64,000 nt of DNA from Streptomyces sp. NBC_01304. GTDB taxonomy: Bacteria; Actinomycetota; Actinomycetes; Streptomycetales; Streptomycetaceae. Every line of letters starts with the position of its first letter. Position 1 is the stretch's first letter. The notes beneath the pieces are model-generated. The model was not told the DNA's origin. It saw only the letters and a program-made list of their open reading frames with translations, and made no database searches. The position numbers and the translations under genes are program-made. The stretch is taken from assembly GCF_035975855.1 (NCBI RefSeq), contig NZ_CP109055.1:1116001-1180000 (forward strand). The letters run 5' to 3'. Positions 45,147 through 55,008 of this stretch are shown here, piece after piece.

Positions 45147-46639
45147 GCCGCCCTCCCGGTGGCCGCCGCCATGACGGACTCCTCGGTGGCGTCCGCGCGC
45201 GCCAGTTCGGCGGTGAGGCGTCCCTCGTGCATGACGAGGACGCGGTCGGCCATGCCGAGGATCTCCGGCAGGTCGGAGGAGATCATCAGGACGGCGACGC
45301 CGTCGGCGGCGAGTTCGGAGAGCAGCCGGTGCACCTCGGCCTTGGTGCCGACGTCGATGCCGCGGGTGGGCTCGTCGACGATCAGCACCCGGGGCCCGGT
45401 GGCGAGCCATTTGGCGAGCACGACCTTCTGCTGGTTGCCGCCCGACAGGGTGCCCACGGCGTCCGCGAGGCGCGCGTACTTGACCCGCAGTCGTACGGCC
45501 CAGTCGAGGGAGCGGCTGCGTTCGGCGCCGCGGTCCATGAGTCCGGCCCGTACGGTCGTACGCAGCCCGGTGAGCCCGATGTTGCGTTCGATGGACATGC
45601 CCATCACCAGGCCCTGGGCGCGCCGGTCCTCGGGGACGAGTGCGATGCCCGCGGCCATGGCGGTGCTGGGTGCGCCGTTCGTCAGCGGCCGGCCCTGGAC
45701 CTCCACGGTTCCGGCGTCCCACCGGTCGACGCCGAACACGGCCCGCGCGACCTCGCTGCGGCCGGCCCCGACCAGGCCCGCGAGACCCACGATCTCGCCG
45801 CGGCGCACCTCGAAGGACACATCGGTGAAGACGCCCTCGCGGGTCAACCGCCGCACGCTGAGCGCGACTTCACCGACCTGGGTGTCCTGTTTGGGGTAGA
45901 GCTCGTCGAGGTCCCGGCCCACCATGCGGCGCACCAGAGCGTCCTCGGTCAGACCGTCGACCGGCTCGCTCGCGATCAACTCGCCGTCCCGCAGGGTCGT
46001 GACGTACTGGCAGAGCGCGAAGATCTCTTCCAGACGGTGCGAGATGAACAGGATCGCCGCGCCCTGCTCGCGCAGCGTGCGTACGACGCCGAAGAGGCGG
46101 GCGACTTCACTGCCGGTGAGGGCGGCGGTCGGCTCGTCCATGATCAGGACGCGGGCGTCGAAGGAGAGCGCCTTGGCGATCTCGACGAGTTGCTGGTCGG
46201 CGATGGAAAGGCCGCGCGCGGGCCGCTCGGGGTCGAGGTCGACGCCGAGGCGGGTGAACAGGGCCTGTGCGGCGGCGTTCACGGCCTTGTGGTCGACGCG
46301 CCGGAAGGAGCGGCGGGGCTGGCGGCCCATGAAGATGTTCTCCGCGACGGACAGGTCGGGAAAGAGCGTCGGCTCCTGGTAGATGACGGCCACGCCGGCG
46401 TCGCGGGCGTCGGCCGGGCCGTGGAAGACGACGGGCATCCCGTCGAGCAACAGGCCGCCGGCATCCGGGCGGTGGACCCCGGCGAGGGCCTTGATGAGCG
46501 TGGACTTCCCGGCGCCGTTCTCACCGGCGAGGGCATGCGCCTGGCCGGCGTACAGCTCGAGGGAGACGTCCCGGAGCGCACGCACGGCTCCGAAGGACTT
46601 GCTCAGGCCCTGCACGGCCAGGACGGGGGGCTCTCTCAT
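45143..46639 (-). CDS. rhaT: Rhamnose ABC transporter ATP-binding protein (two ABC domains)
   Basis: 498 aa carrying two fused ABC cassettes, as in sugar importers of the RbsA/AraG class. Domain 1: Walker [10 protein letters not shown], signature [15 protein letters not shown], Walker [12 protein letters not shown]. Domain 2: degenerate P-loop [10 protein letters not shown], signature [15 protein letters not shown], Walker [13 protein letters not shown]. The first cassette hydrolyses ATP; the second has the usual loss of the P-loop Lys. The ATG at 46639 has no clear SD; an in-frame TTG at 46717 lies inside the operator and is unlikely. First gene of the transporter operon. Confidence 0.93.
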   Translation of the reverse strand: MREPPVLAVQGLSKSFGAVRALRDVSLELYAGQAHALAGENGAGKSTLIKALAGVHRPDAGGLLLDGMPVVFHGPADARDAGVAVIYQEPTLFPDLSVAENIFMGRQPRRSFRRVDHKAVNAAAQALFTRLGVDLDPERPARGLSIADQQLVEIAKALSFDARVLIMDEPTAALTGSEVARLFGVVRTLREQGAAILFISHRLEEIFALCQYVTTLRDGELIASEPVDGLTEDALVRRMVGRDLDELYPKQDTQVGEVALSVRRLTREGVFTDVSFEVRRGEIVGLAGLVGAGRSEVARAVFGVDRWDAGTVEVQGRPLTNGAPSTAMAAGIALVPEDRRAQGLVMGMSIERNIGLTGLRTTVRAGLMDRGAERSRSLDWAVRLRVKYARLADAVGTLSGGNQQKVVLAKWLATGPRVLIVDEPTRGIDVGTKAEVHRLLSELAADGVAVLMISSDLPEILGMADRVLVMHEGRLTAELARADATEESVMAAATGRAA

Positions 46640-46704
46640 GGGCAGCACCGATCGGTGTGGGCGGAACACTGGCGACGAGGTGGGGGGAGGTGCGCAGCAG
46701 CGTA

Positions 46705-46716
46705 TGAAAGGTTTCA
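46705..46716. promoter_or_regulatory. LacI-type operator on the transporter side
   Basis: TGAAAGGTTTCA has perfect 5-bp arms and lies 66 bp upstream of the rhaT ATG. It matches the second site at 46849 (TGAAACGATTCA) at 9 of 12 positions. Confidence 0.65.
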
Positions 46717-46848
46717 ATCAATTTTCAGGGAAGCTAAACCTCGCCCAACTGCCGCGTCAATGGGCGGGACTTGGATTTCTGCTCGTGCCCGGAAGGTCAC
46801 GCGGAAGACCTTGACAGGCTCCGGGCAGCTCCCTAGCTTCGCCTCTCG

Positions 46849-46860
46849 TGAAACGATTCA
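46849..46860. promoter_or_regulatory. LacI-type operator on the rhamnosidase side
   Basis: TGAAACGATTCA (one arm mismatch) lies 26 bp upstream of the rhamnosidase GTG. The 144-bp spacing between the two site starts would allow one repressor to control both divergent transcripts, possibly by looping. Confidence 0.65.
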
Positions 46861-46885
46861 TCCTCGAGTCGTTACGGAGCCGATT

Positions 46886-49800
46886 GTGATCAGCAGAAGA
46901 CGACTGCTAGGCACCACCGCCACGGCCGCCCTCGCGACAGCAGCGACGGCCGTGGGCACCGGAGCCGCGACGGGAGCGCAGGCAGCGCCTGTCTCCGCCC
47001 GCGCCGGTAGACAGGCCCTACGCGTCACCGCGCCGACCGTGGAGTACGTGAGGCACCCCCTCGGCCTCGACGTGCCCCGGCCCAGGCTCAGTTGGCCGCT
47101 GGCCTCGGACGAGAAGGACCAGGCGCAGAGCGCCTACCAGGTGCGGGTGGCCACCGCACCGGACCGGCTGGAGAAGCCGGACGTGTGGGACAGCGGCAAG
47201 GTCGCCTCCCCGGACTCGGTGCTTGTCCCTTATGCGGGGCCGGAGTTGAAGGCGCGTACCCGCTACCACTGGCAGGTGCGGGTCTGGGACACCGCCGGGT
47301 CGCCCTCCGGCTGGAGCGAGCCGTCATGGTGGGAGACCGGCCTGACCGCTGCCTCGGACTGGTCGGCGCGCTGGATCGCGGCGCCCAAGGCACTGGCCGG
47401 GGCGCCCTCGCTGGAGGGTGCTTCCTGGATCTGGTTCCCCGCGGGCGATCCCGCCAACAACGCGCCCGCCGCGACCCGTTGGTTCCGTGGCCGGATCGGC
47501 GTCCCCGCGGGCGTGACCCGGGCGCGGCTCGTGATGGCGGCCGATGACGGGTTCACCGCGTACGCCAACGGTACGCGGCTCGCGCACACCGAGCCGGACG
47601 GAGCGGCCAACAACTGGCAGCGCCCCGTGGTGGTCGAGGCCCGACTGGAACCGGGCGCCACCGTGATCGCCGTCTCCGCGACCAACGCCACGGCGGGCCC
47701 GGCCGGGCTGCTCGGCCTGCTTGAGCTGACGACCGCGGACGGCGTGCGCACCTTCGTCACCGATGCCTCCTGGAAGTCCACCGACAAGGAGCCCACCGGC
47801 GACTGGCAGTCCGCCGGCTATGACGACGGCGCGTGGCCGGCGGCCAAGGTGGCCGCCGAGTGGGGCGATGCCCCCTGGGGCAAGGTCGTGGCGGGCTCCT
47901 CACCCGCCGCCCAACTGCGCCACGAATTCCGCCTCCCGGCCGGGAAGAGCGTCGCCCGGGCCCGCCTGTACGCCACGGCGCTCGGCCTCTACGACGCCCA
48001 CCTCAACGGCGGGCGCGTCGGCGAGGACCGGCTGGCGCCCGGCTGGACCGACTACGACAAGCGCGTCCAGTACCAGACGTACGACGTCACCACGCAGCTG
48101 AAGTCCGGCGCCAACGCGCTGGCCGTCACCCTCGCCGCGGGCTGGTACGCGGGGAACATCGCCTGGTTCGGCCCGCACCAGTACGGCGAACGGCCCGCGT
48201 TCCTGGGCCAGTTGGAGGTGACGTACACCGACGGCACGAGCGAGCGGGTGCTGTCCGGTACCGGTTGGCGCGCGGCGAACGGGCCGATCACGAGCGCCGA
48301 TCTGATGTCGGGCGAGGAGTACGACGCCCGGCTCGAGACGCCGGGCTGGACGCGGGCCGGCTTCGACGACTCCCGGTGGGCGGCCGTCGACGCCGTGGAC
48401 GGCGTGAAGGCCGCGCTGGTCGCGGAGGTCGACGGCCCGGTGCGCCTGGAGCGCGATCTCGCCGCCAAGAAGATGACCGAGCCCAAGCCGGGCGTCTTCG
48501 TCTACGACCTGGGCCAGAACATGGTGGGCGCGGTGCGCCTTCGGGTCGCGGGCAAGGCGGGCACCACGGTGCGGCTGCGGCACGCGGAGGTGCTGAATCC
48601 CGACGGCACCGTGTACACGGCGAATCTGCGGTCGGCCCGCGCGACGGACGCGTACGTCCTCAAGGGAAGCGGCACGGAGACCTTCGAGCCGCGCTTCACC
48701 TTCCACGGGTTCCGCTACGTCGAGGTCACGGGCCATCCGGGGAAGCCGCCGCTGGACGCGGTCACCGGCCGGGTGATCCACACGTCGGCGCCCTTCACGA
48801 TGGACTTCCGCACGAACGTCCCGATGCTCAACCAGCTGCACAGCAACATCACTTGGGGCCAGCGCGGCAACTTCCTGTCCATCCCCACGGACACCCCCGC
48901 CCGCGACGAGCGGCTCGGCTGGACCGGTGACATCAATGTGTTCGCGCCGACGGCCGCCTACACGATGGAGTCCGCACGCTTCCTCACCAAGTGGCTGGAC
49001 GACCTGCGCGACGGCCAGGCGGCGGACGGCGCGTTCCCGAACGTGGCCCCGCTCATGGACACCGGCGGCGGCGTGGCGGGCTGGGGCGACGCCGGGGTGA
49101 CCGTGCCGTGGGCGCTCTACCAGGCCTACGGGGACGTACGGGTGCTTGAGCAGGCCTGGGCGTCGATGGTGAAGTGGCTCGACTACCTGAAGGCGCACAG
49201 CTCGGGGTTCCTGCGGCCGGACGAGGGCTTCGGGGACTGGCTGAACGTCCAGGACGAGACGCCCAAGGACGTCATCGGCACCGCCTACTTCGCGCACAGC
49301 GCCTCGCTCGTCGCCCAGGCCGCCGAGGCCCTGGGCAAGGACCCGGCGCCGCACAAGAAACTCTTCACCGATGTCCGCGATGCCTTCCGGACCGCGTACG
49401 TCACCAGTGGCGGGCGGGTGAAGGGCGACACGCAGACCGCGTACGTCCTGGCCCTGTCCATGGACCTGCTCACCGAGGCCGACCGCACCCCGGCCGCCGA
49501 CCGGCTCGTGGACCTCATCGAGGCCAAGGACTGGCACCTCTCGACGGGCTTCCTCGGCACCCCGCGCCTGCTGCCCGTGCTCACCGCGACCGGGCACACG
49601 GACGTCGCCCACCGGCTGCTGACGCAGCGCACCTTCCCGAGTTGGGGCTATCCGATCGACCGGGGTTCCACGACCATGTGGGAGCGCTGGGACTCCATCA
49701 AGCCCGACGGCAGCTTCCAGGACGCCGGGATGAACTCCTTCAACCACTACGCGTACGGCTCGGTGGGCGAGTGGATGTACGCCCACCTAGCCGGGATCGC

Positions 49801-50095
49801 CCCGGCGGCGCCCGGCTTCCGGAAGATCCTCGTACGGCCGCGGCCGGGCGGCGGGGTGAACGAGGCACACGCCCGCTTCGACTCGGTGTACGGCCGCATC
49901 AGCACCGACTGGACCTCCGGGTCCGACGGCTTCCGTCTCACCCTCACCGTGCCGGCCAACACCACCGCCGAGGTGTGGGTACCCGAGGGCCGCGGTACGG
50001 CCCAAGTGGCGGACCGAAGCGCGAAGTTGCTGCGCCGCGCGGACGGCTGCGCCGTGTTCGCCGCCGGCTCGGGGACGCACCGCTTCTCCGCCTGA
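46886..50095 (+). CDS. Secreted GH78 alpha-L-rhamnosidase with CBM67-like domain
   Basis: 1069 aa from a GTG with GGAG 6 nt upstream. A Tat signal (ISRRRLLGTTATAALATAAT) leads to an N-terminal fibronectin-like domain, then a CBM67-like rhamnose-binding module (about residues 175-300, with LVMAADDGFTAYANG). The GH78 beta domains and (alpha/alpha)6 barrel follow. Catalytic acid region: DTPARDERLGWTGD; base region: TTMWERWDS. Layout and size match the S. avermitilis enzyme. It releases terminal L-rhamnose from glycosides or polysaccharides outside the cell, feeding the importer and catabolic genes around it. A perfect hairpin separates it from rhaI. Confidence 0.94.
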   Translation: MISRRRLLGTTATAALATAATAVGTGAATGAQAAPVSARAGRQALRVTAPTVEYVRHPLGLDVPRPRLSWPLASDEKDQAQSAYQVRVATAPDRLEKPDVWDSGKVASPDSVLVPYAGPELKARTRYHWQVRVWDTAGSPSGWSEPSWWETGLTAASDWSARWIAAPKALAGAPSLEGASWIWFPAGDPANNAPAATRWFRGRIGVPAGVTRARLVMAADDGFTAYANGTRLAHTEPDGAANNWQRPVVVEARLEPGATVIAVSATNATAGPAGLLGLLELTTADGVRTFVTDASWKSTDKEPTGDWQSAGYDDGAWPAAKVAAEWGDAPWGKVVAGSSPAAQLRHEFRLPAGKSVARARLYATALGLYDAHLNGGRVGEDRLAPGWTDYDKRVQYQTYDVTTQLKSGANALAVTLAAGWYAGNIAWFGPHQYGERPAFLGQLEVTYTDGTSERVLSGTGWRAANGPITSADLMSGEEYDARLETPGWTRAGFDDSRWAAVDAVDGVKAALVAEVDGPVRLERDLAAKKMTEPKPGVFVYDLGQNMVGAVRLRVAGKAGTTVRLRHAEVLNPDGTVYTANLRSARATDAYVLKGSGTETFEPRFTFHGFRYVEVTGHPGKPPLDAVTGRVIHTSAPFTMDFRTNVPMLNQLHSNITWGQRGNFLSIPTDTPARDERLGWTGDINVFAPTAAYTMESARFLTKWLDDLRDGQAADGAFPNVAPLMDTGGGVAGWGDAGVTVPWALYQAYGDVRVLEQAWASMVKWLDYLKAHSSGFLRPDEGFGDWLNVQDETPKDVIGTAYFAHSASLVAQAAEALGKDPAPHKKLFTDVRDAFRTAYVTSGGRVKGDTQTAYVLALSMDLLTEADRTPAADRLVDLIEAKDWHLSTGFLGTPRLLPVLTATGHTDVAHRLLTQRTFPSWGYPIDRGSTTMWERWDSIKPDGSFQDAGMNSFNHYAYGSVGEWMYAHLAGIAPAAPGFRKILVRPRPGGGVNEAHARFDSVYGRISTDWTSGSDGFRLTLTVPANTTAEVWVPEGRGTAQVADRSAKLLRRADGCAVFAAGSGTHRFSA

Positions 50096-50100
50096 CCCAC

Positions 50101-50140
50101 CGGGCGGGTGCCGGACGCCACTGCGTCCGGCACCCGCCCG
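50101..50140 (+). terminator. Perfect 18-bp hairpin between rhamnosidase and rhaI
   Basis: Arms 50101-50118 and 50123-50140 pair perfectly around a CACT loop, 5 bp after the rhamnosidase stop and 33 bp before the rhaI ATG. It would terminate, attenuate or protect the 3' end of the rhamnosidase transcript. Confidence 0.75.
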
Positions 50141-50173
50141 AGCACCGGAACCATCCTCCAGAAGGGCTGCGCG

Positions 50174-51373
50174 ATGACCGCCGGAACCAGCAAGGACACC
50201 CCCGGGGCCCGGCCCCCGGCCCGGGAAGCCGTGAAAGCGGCGCTCACCACCCAGGCCGTCGAGACCCCGTCGTGGGCGTACGGAAACTCCGGCACGCGCT
50301 TCAAGGTCTTCGCACAGCCAGGCGTCCCCCGCACTCCGTTCGAGAAGCTGGACGACGCCGCCCAGGTGCACGCCCACACCGGGGTGGCGCCGACCGTCGC
50401 CCTGCACATTCCGTGGGACCGCGTCGACGACTACGCCGCGCTCGCCGCGTACGCCGAAGAACGCGGACTGCGGATCGGCACGATCAACTCCAATGTGTTC
50501 CAGGACGACGACTACAAGCTGGGCTCGGTCACCAACCCGGACCCGGTGGTGCGCCGCAAGGCCGTCGGTCATCTCCTCACTTGCGTCGACATCATGGAGG
50601 CGACCGGTTCGAGGGACCTGAAGCTCTGGTTCTCCGACGGCACCAACTACCCCGGCCAGGACGACCTTCGGGCTCGCCAGGACCGGCTCGCCGAGGCCCT
50701 GCGCACCGTGTACGACCGGCTCGGCGACGGGCACCGGATGCTCCTCGAATACAAGCTCTTCGAGCCGGCCTTCTACGCCACCGACGTACCGGACTGGGGC
50801 ACGGCGTACGCCCACTGCCTCAAGCTCGGCCCGAAGGCGCAGGTCGTGGTGGACACCGGGCATCACGCGCCCGGCACCAACATCGAGTTCATCGTCGCGA
50901 CGCTGCTGCGGGAGGGCAGGCTCGGCGGCTTCGACTTCAACTCCCGCTTCTACGCGGACGACGACCTGATGGCGGGCGCCGCCGACCCCTTCCAGCTGTT
51001 CCGCATCATGTACGAGGTCGTACGCGGTGGCGGATTCACCCCGGACGTGGCGTTCATGCTCGACCAGTGCCACAACATCGAGGCGAAGATCCCCGCGATC
51101 ATCCGCTCGGTGATGAACGTCCAGGAGGCCACCGCGAAGGCCCTCCTCGTCGACGCCGAGGCCCTGGGCGAGGCGCAGCGCGACGGTGATGTGCTGACGG
51201 CCCACGGGGTGCTGATGGACGCCTTCAACACGGATGTACGTCCCCTCCTCGGCGCACTGCGCGAGGAGTGGGGCCTCGACCCCGATCCGATGGCGGCCTA
51301 CCGGCGCTCGGGCTGGCAGGAGCGGATCGTCAAGGAGCGGGTCGGCGGCGAGCAGGCCGGGTGGGGCGCGTGA
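50174..51373 (+). CDS. rhaI: L-rhamnose isomerase
   Basis: 399 aa of the xylose-isomerase-like barrel type (RhaI, as in rhizobia and Pseudomonas) rather than the E. coli RhaA type. Metal-binding blocks are [26 protein letters not shown] (Glu), [13 protein letters not shown] (Asp, His) and [13 protein letters not shown] (Asp). It converts L-rhamnose to L-rhamnulose. AGAAGGG precedes the ATG. Its TGA overlaps the GTG of the aldolase/dehydrogenase gene, giving tight coupling. Confidence 0.94.
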   Translation: MTAGTSKDTPGARPPAREAVKAALTTQAVETPSWAYGNSGTRFKVFAQPGVPRTPFEKLDDAAQVHAHTGVAPTVALHIPWDRVDDYAALAAYAEERGLRIGTINSNVFQDDDYKLGSVTNPDPVVRRKAVGHLLTCVDIMEATGSRDLKLWFSDGTNYPGQDDLRARQDRLAEALRTVYDRLGDGHRMLLEYKLFEPAFYATDVPDWGTAYAHCLKLGPKAQVVVDTGHHAPGTNIEFIVATLLREGRLGGFDFNSRFYADDDLMAGAADPFQLFRIMYEVVRGGGFTPDVAFMLDQCHNIEAKIPAIIRSVMNVQEATAKALLVDAEALGEAQRDGDVLTAHGVLMDAFNTDVRPLLGALREEWGLDPDPMAAYRRSGWQERIVKERVGGEQAGWGA

Positions 51374-53448
51374 ACGACATGGCATCGCGGCACACGGCAC
51401 AGCAGCACACCGCAGTGGCCGAACTCCTGGATCGCGCGCACCGGTTGGGCGCCGATCCCCGCAACACCAACTACGCGGGCGGCAACGCCTCCGCGAAGGG
51501 CGCCGCCCCCGACCCGGTGACCGGTGACGACGTCGAGTTGATGTGGGTCAAGGGCTCGGGCGGCGACCTCGGCACGCTCACCGCCGAGGGTCTGGCCGTC
51601 CTGCGCCTGGACCGGCTGCGGGCGCTCGCCCAGGTCTATCCGGGGGTGGAGCGCGAGGACGAAATGGTCGCGGCGTTCGACTACTGCCTGCACGGCAAGG
51701 GATGGCTCCCGGGGGGAGAAGGCACAGCGCCGTCCATCGACACCGCGATGCACGGCCTCGTGGACGCGCCCCACGTCGACCATCTGCACCCGGACTCCGG
51801 CATCGCGCTCGCCTGCGCCGCGGACGGCGAGAAGCTGACCGCGGAGTGCTTCGGCGAGCGGGTGGTGTGGGTGCCGTGGCGGCGGCCCGGTTTCCAACTG
51901 GGCCTGGACATCGCCGCGGTCAAGGAGGCGAATCCGCAGGCGATCGGCGTCATCCTCGGCGGGCACGGCATCACCGCGTGGGGTACCACCTCCGAGGAGT
52001 GCGAGCAGAGCGCCCTGCACATCATCCGCACCGCCGAGGCCTTCCTCGCCGCACGCGGAAGGCCGAAGCCCTTCGGCAGCCTCCTCAAGGACCACGCGCC
52101 CCTGGAGCCGGCCGCACGCCGGGAGCGGGCCGCCGCCCTGGCCCCGGCGATCCGGGCCCTCGCCTCCCAGGACCGGCCGCAGATCGGCCACTTCGACGAC
52201 TCGGCGCCGGTCCTGGAGTTCCTTTCGCACGCCGAACACCCGAGGCTCGCCGCGCTCGGCACGTCCTGCCCCGACCATTTCCTGCGCACGAAGGTGCGCC
52301 CCCTCGTCCTCGACCTGCCGCCCACCGCGCCGCTGGACGAGGCGAAGGCACGCCTGCGCGAACTGCACGCCGCCTACCGGGAGGAGTACGCCGCCTACTA
52401 CGCGCGGCACGCCACCGCCGACTCCCCCGCGATGCGCGGCGCGGATCCGGCGATCGTCCTTGTGCCGGGCGTCGGCATGTTCTCCTTCGGCAAGGACAAG
52501 CAGACCGCGCGGGTCGCGGGCGAGTTCTACGTCAACGCCATCCATGTGATGCGCGGGGCCGAGGCCGTCTCGTCGTACGCGCCCATCGAGGAGCGCGAGA
52601 AGTTCCGGATCGAGTACTGGGAGCTGGAGGAGGCCAAACTGCGGCGGATGCCGAAGCCGCGGCCGCTGGCCACCCGGGTCGCCCTGGTGACGGGGGCGGG
52701 CTCCGGCATCGGGCGGGCGATCGCCCACCGCCTCGCCGCCGAGGGCGCCTGTGTGGTGGTGGCGGACCTCAAGGGTGCGGCAGCGGTGGCCGAGGAGCTG
52801 GGCGGGCCGGACAAGGCGGTCCCGGTCACGGTGGACGTGACGAGCGAGGAGCAGATCGCCGGGGCCTTCCGGCAGGCGGTGCTCGCGTTCGGAGGGGTGG
52901 ACCTGGTGGTGAACAACGCCGGGATCTCCCTCTCCAAGCCGCTGCTGGAGACGACGGCCGCGGACTGGGACCTGCAGCACGACATCATGGCCCGCGGCTC
53001 CTTCCTGGTCTCCCGTGAGGCGGCCCGCGTGATGACGGAGCAAGGACTCGGCGGCGACGTCGTGTACATCGCCTCCAAGAACGCGGTCTTCGCGGGCCCG
53101 AACAACATCGCCTACTCCGCCACCAAGGCCGACCAGGCCCATCAAGTACGGCTGCTCGCCGTGGAGTTGGGGCCCCACGGCATCCGGGTCAACGGCGTCA
53201 ATCCGGACGGCGTGGTCCGCGGCTCGGGGATCTTCGCGGGCGGCTGGGGTGCCCAGCGGGCGGCGACGTACGGCATCGAGGAGGACGAGCTCGGCGAGTT
53301 CTACGCCCAGCGCACCCTGCTGAAGCGCGAGGTGCTGCCCGAGCACGTGGCGAACGCGGTGTTCGCCCTGACCGGCGGCGACCTCACGCACACCACCGGG
53401 CTGCACATTCCGGTCGACGCGGGCGTGGCGGCCGCGTTCCTCCGGTGA
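51370..53448 (+). CDS. rhaD: Bifunctional rhamnulose-1-phosphate aldolase / short-chain dehydrogenase
   Basis: 692 aa. The N-terminal half is a class II (zinc) aldolase: [20 protein letters not shown] (zinc His), [10 protein letters not shown]. The C-terminal ~260 residues are an SDR with [19 protein letters not shown] and the catalytic AYSATKADQ (YxxxK). The fused enzyme cleaves L-rhamnulose-1-phosphate to dihydroxyacetone phosphate and L-lactaldehyde and probably oxidises the lactaldehyde to lactate. GTGA overlaps couple it to rhaI upstream and rhaB downstream; an in-frame ATG at 51379 is the alternative start. Confidence 0.95.
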   Translation: MNDMASRHTAQQHTAVAELLDRAHRLGADPRNTNYAGGNASAKGAAPDPVTGDDVELMWVKGSGGDLGTLTAEGLAVLRLDRLRALAQVYPGVEREDEMVAAFDYCLHGKGWLPGGEGTAPSIDTAMHGLVDAPHVDHLHPDSGIALACAADGEKLTAECFGERVVWVPWRRPGFQLGLDIAAVKEANPQAIGVILGGHGITAWGTTSEECEQSALHIIRTAEAFLAARGRPKPFGSLLKDHAPLEPAARRERAAALAPAIRALASQDRPQIGHFDDSAPVLEFLSHAEHPRLAALGTSCPDHFLRTKVRPLVLDLPPTAPLDEAKARLRELHAAYREEYAAYYARHATADSPAMRGADPAIVLVPGVGMFSFGKDKQTARVAGEFYVNAIHVMRGAEAVSSYAPIEEREKFRIEYWELEEAKLRRMPKPRPLATRVALVTGAGSGIGRAIAHRLAAEGACVVVADLKGAAAVAEELGGPDKAVPVTVDVTSEEQIAGAFRQAVLAFGGVDLVVNNAGISLSKPLLETTAADWDLQHDIMARGSFLVSREAARVMTEQGLGGDVVYIASKNAVFAGPNNIAYSATKADQAHQVRLLAVELGPHGIRVNGVNPDGVVRGSGIFAGGWGAQRAATYGIEEDELGEFYAQRTLLKREVLPEHVANAVFALTGGDLTHTTGLHIPVDAGVAAAFLR

Positions 53449-54965
53449 GCACCGGGGCGGTGAGTGCCGGGTCGGTGCATGCCCAGGGTGGCACGAGCGC
53501 GTTCGCCGCGGTCGACCTCGGTGCGTCCAGCGGGCGCGTCATGGTCGGCCGGGTCGGCCCCCTCAGGCTCCACTTGGAGGAGGCGCACCGGTTCGCGAAC
53601 CGTCCGGTGCGGCTGCCGGGCGCGCTGCACTGGGACATCCTCGGCCTGTACGCGGGTGTCCTGGACGGCCTGCGGTCCGCCGGGCGGTCGGTGTCCCGGG
53701 ACGACGACCGGGCGTCCCTGGCCTCGGTGGGCATCGACTCCTGGGCCGTCGACTACGGCCTGCTCGACGCCGACGGGGCGCTGCTCGGCAACCCGGTGCA
53801 CTACCGCGACGACCGCACCCAGGGCGTGGCGGAGCAGGTGTGGGCGAAGGTCCCGGCGGCCGAGCTGTATGCGGCGACGGGCCTGCAGCACGCCCCGTTC
53901 AACACGCTCTACCAGCTTGTCGCCGCCCGGGACAGCACCCAACTGGACGCCGCCCGGCAGCTGTTGCTGATCCCCGACCTGCTGACGTACTGGCTGACCG
54001 GCACCCGCGGCACCGAGCTCACCAACGCCTCCACCACCCAGCTCCTCGACCCGCGCACCCGCACCTGGTCCCCGCACGTCGCCGAGCCCCTGGGCATCGA
54101 CCTGGACCTCTTCCCTCCCCTGCGGCACCCGGGCGACCCCGCGGGCCGGCTGCTCCCCGCCGTGCTCGCCGAGACCGGCCTGAGGGGTCCGGTGCCGGTC
54201 ACGACGGTCGGCTCGCACGACACGGCCTCCGCGGTCGCCGCGGTGCCGGCCGCCGACGGGGAACGGTTCGCCTACATCTGTACCGGCACCTGGTCCCTGG
54301 CAGGCCTCGAACTCGACGCCCCCGTACTCACCGAGGCAAGCCGGCAGGCCAACTTCACCAATGAGCTGGGCCTGGACGGCACCGTCCGCTACCTCCGCAA
54401 CATCATGGGCCTGTGGCTCCTGCAGGAGTGCCTGCGCTCCTGGGGCGAGCCCGAACTTGGTCAACTGCTGGATGCGGCAGCGGAGTTGGAGCCCCTGCGG
54501 TCGGTCGTGGACGCGGGCGACCCCGGCTTCCTGAGCCCCGGCCGCATGCCGCAACGCATCGCCGAGGCCTGCCGCGCCACCGGACAGCCCACCCCCGAGG
54601 ACCCGGCGGCCACCACCCGCTGCATCCTCGACTCGCTGGCCCTCGCCCACCGCCGGGCCGTCGTGGACGCCCAGCGGCTGGCCGGGCGCACCGTGGACGT
54701 CGTGCACATCGTCGGCGGCGGCGCACGCAACGCGCTGCTGTGCCAACTCACCGCCGACGCCTGCGGGTTGCCGGTCGTTGCCGGTCCCGCCGAGGCTGCC
54801 GCGCTCGGCAACGTCCTCGTACAGGCCCGCGCACACGGCGCGGTCGGCGACTCGCTCGGCGCGATGCGCGCCCTGGTGGCCCGCACCCAACCACTGCGCC
54901 GGTACGTGCCGCGCGGCACCCCCGAACCCTGGCGGGCGGCCGAACGCCGGCTCGCCGCACACTGA
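53445..54965 (+). CDS. rhaB: Rhamnulokinase
   Basis: 506 aa, FGGY sugar-kinase fold. AFAAVDLGASSGRVMVG is the N-terminal phosphate-binding motif; GIDSWAVDYGLLD and NPVHYRDDRT follow; SHDTASAV carries the catalytic Asp; CTGTWSLAGLEL, NIMGLWLLQE and VHIVGGGARNALLCQLTAD complete the FGGY pattern. It phosphorylates L-rhamnulose at C1. The GTG overlaps the rhaD stop. No rhamnose mutarotase gene is seen in the operon. Confidence 0.95.
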   Translation: MSTGAVSAGSVHAQGGTSAFAAVDLGASSGRVMVGRVGPLRLHLEEAHRFANRPVRLPGALHWDILGLYAGVLDGLRSAGRSVSRDDDRASLASVGIDSWAVDYGLLDADGALLGNPVHYRDDRTQGVAEQVWAKVPAAELYAATGLQHAPFNTLYQLVAARDSTQLDAARQLLLIPDLLTYWLTGTRGTELTNASTTQLLDPRTRTWSPHVAEPLGIDLDLFPPLRHPGDPAGRLLPAVLAETGLRGPVPVTTVGSHDTASAVAAVPAADGERFAYICTGTWSLAGLELDAPVLTEASRQANFTNELGLDGTVRYLRNIMGLWLLQECLRSWGEPELGQLLDAAAELEPLRSVVDAGDPGFLSPGRMPQRIAEACRATGQPTPEDPAATTRCILDSLALAHRRAVVDAQRLAGRTVDVVHIVGGGARNALLCQLTADACGLPVVAGPAEAAALGNVLVQARAHGAVGDSLGAMRALVARTQPLRRYVPRGTPEPWRAAERRLAAH

Positions 54966-55008
54966 GTCGGGGCGGCAGCGGTCTCACCGTCATGACAGTC
55001 CGCGGGGT

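Noticed and set aside
45227..50095. A single open frame of more than 1600 codons on the plus strand
   Set aside because: Its first third runs antisense to rhaT; high GC leaves few stops. The real gene begins at the GTG at 46886 with an SD and Tat signal.
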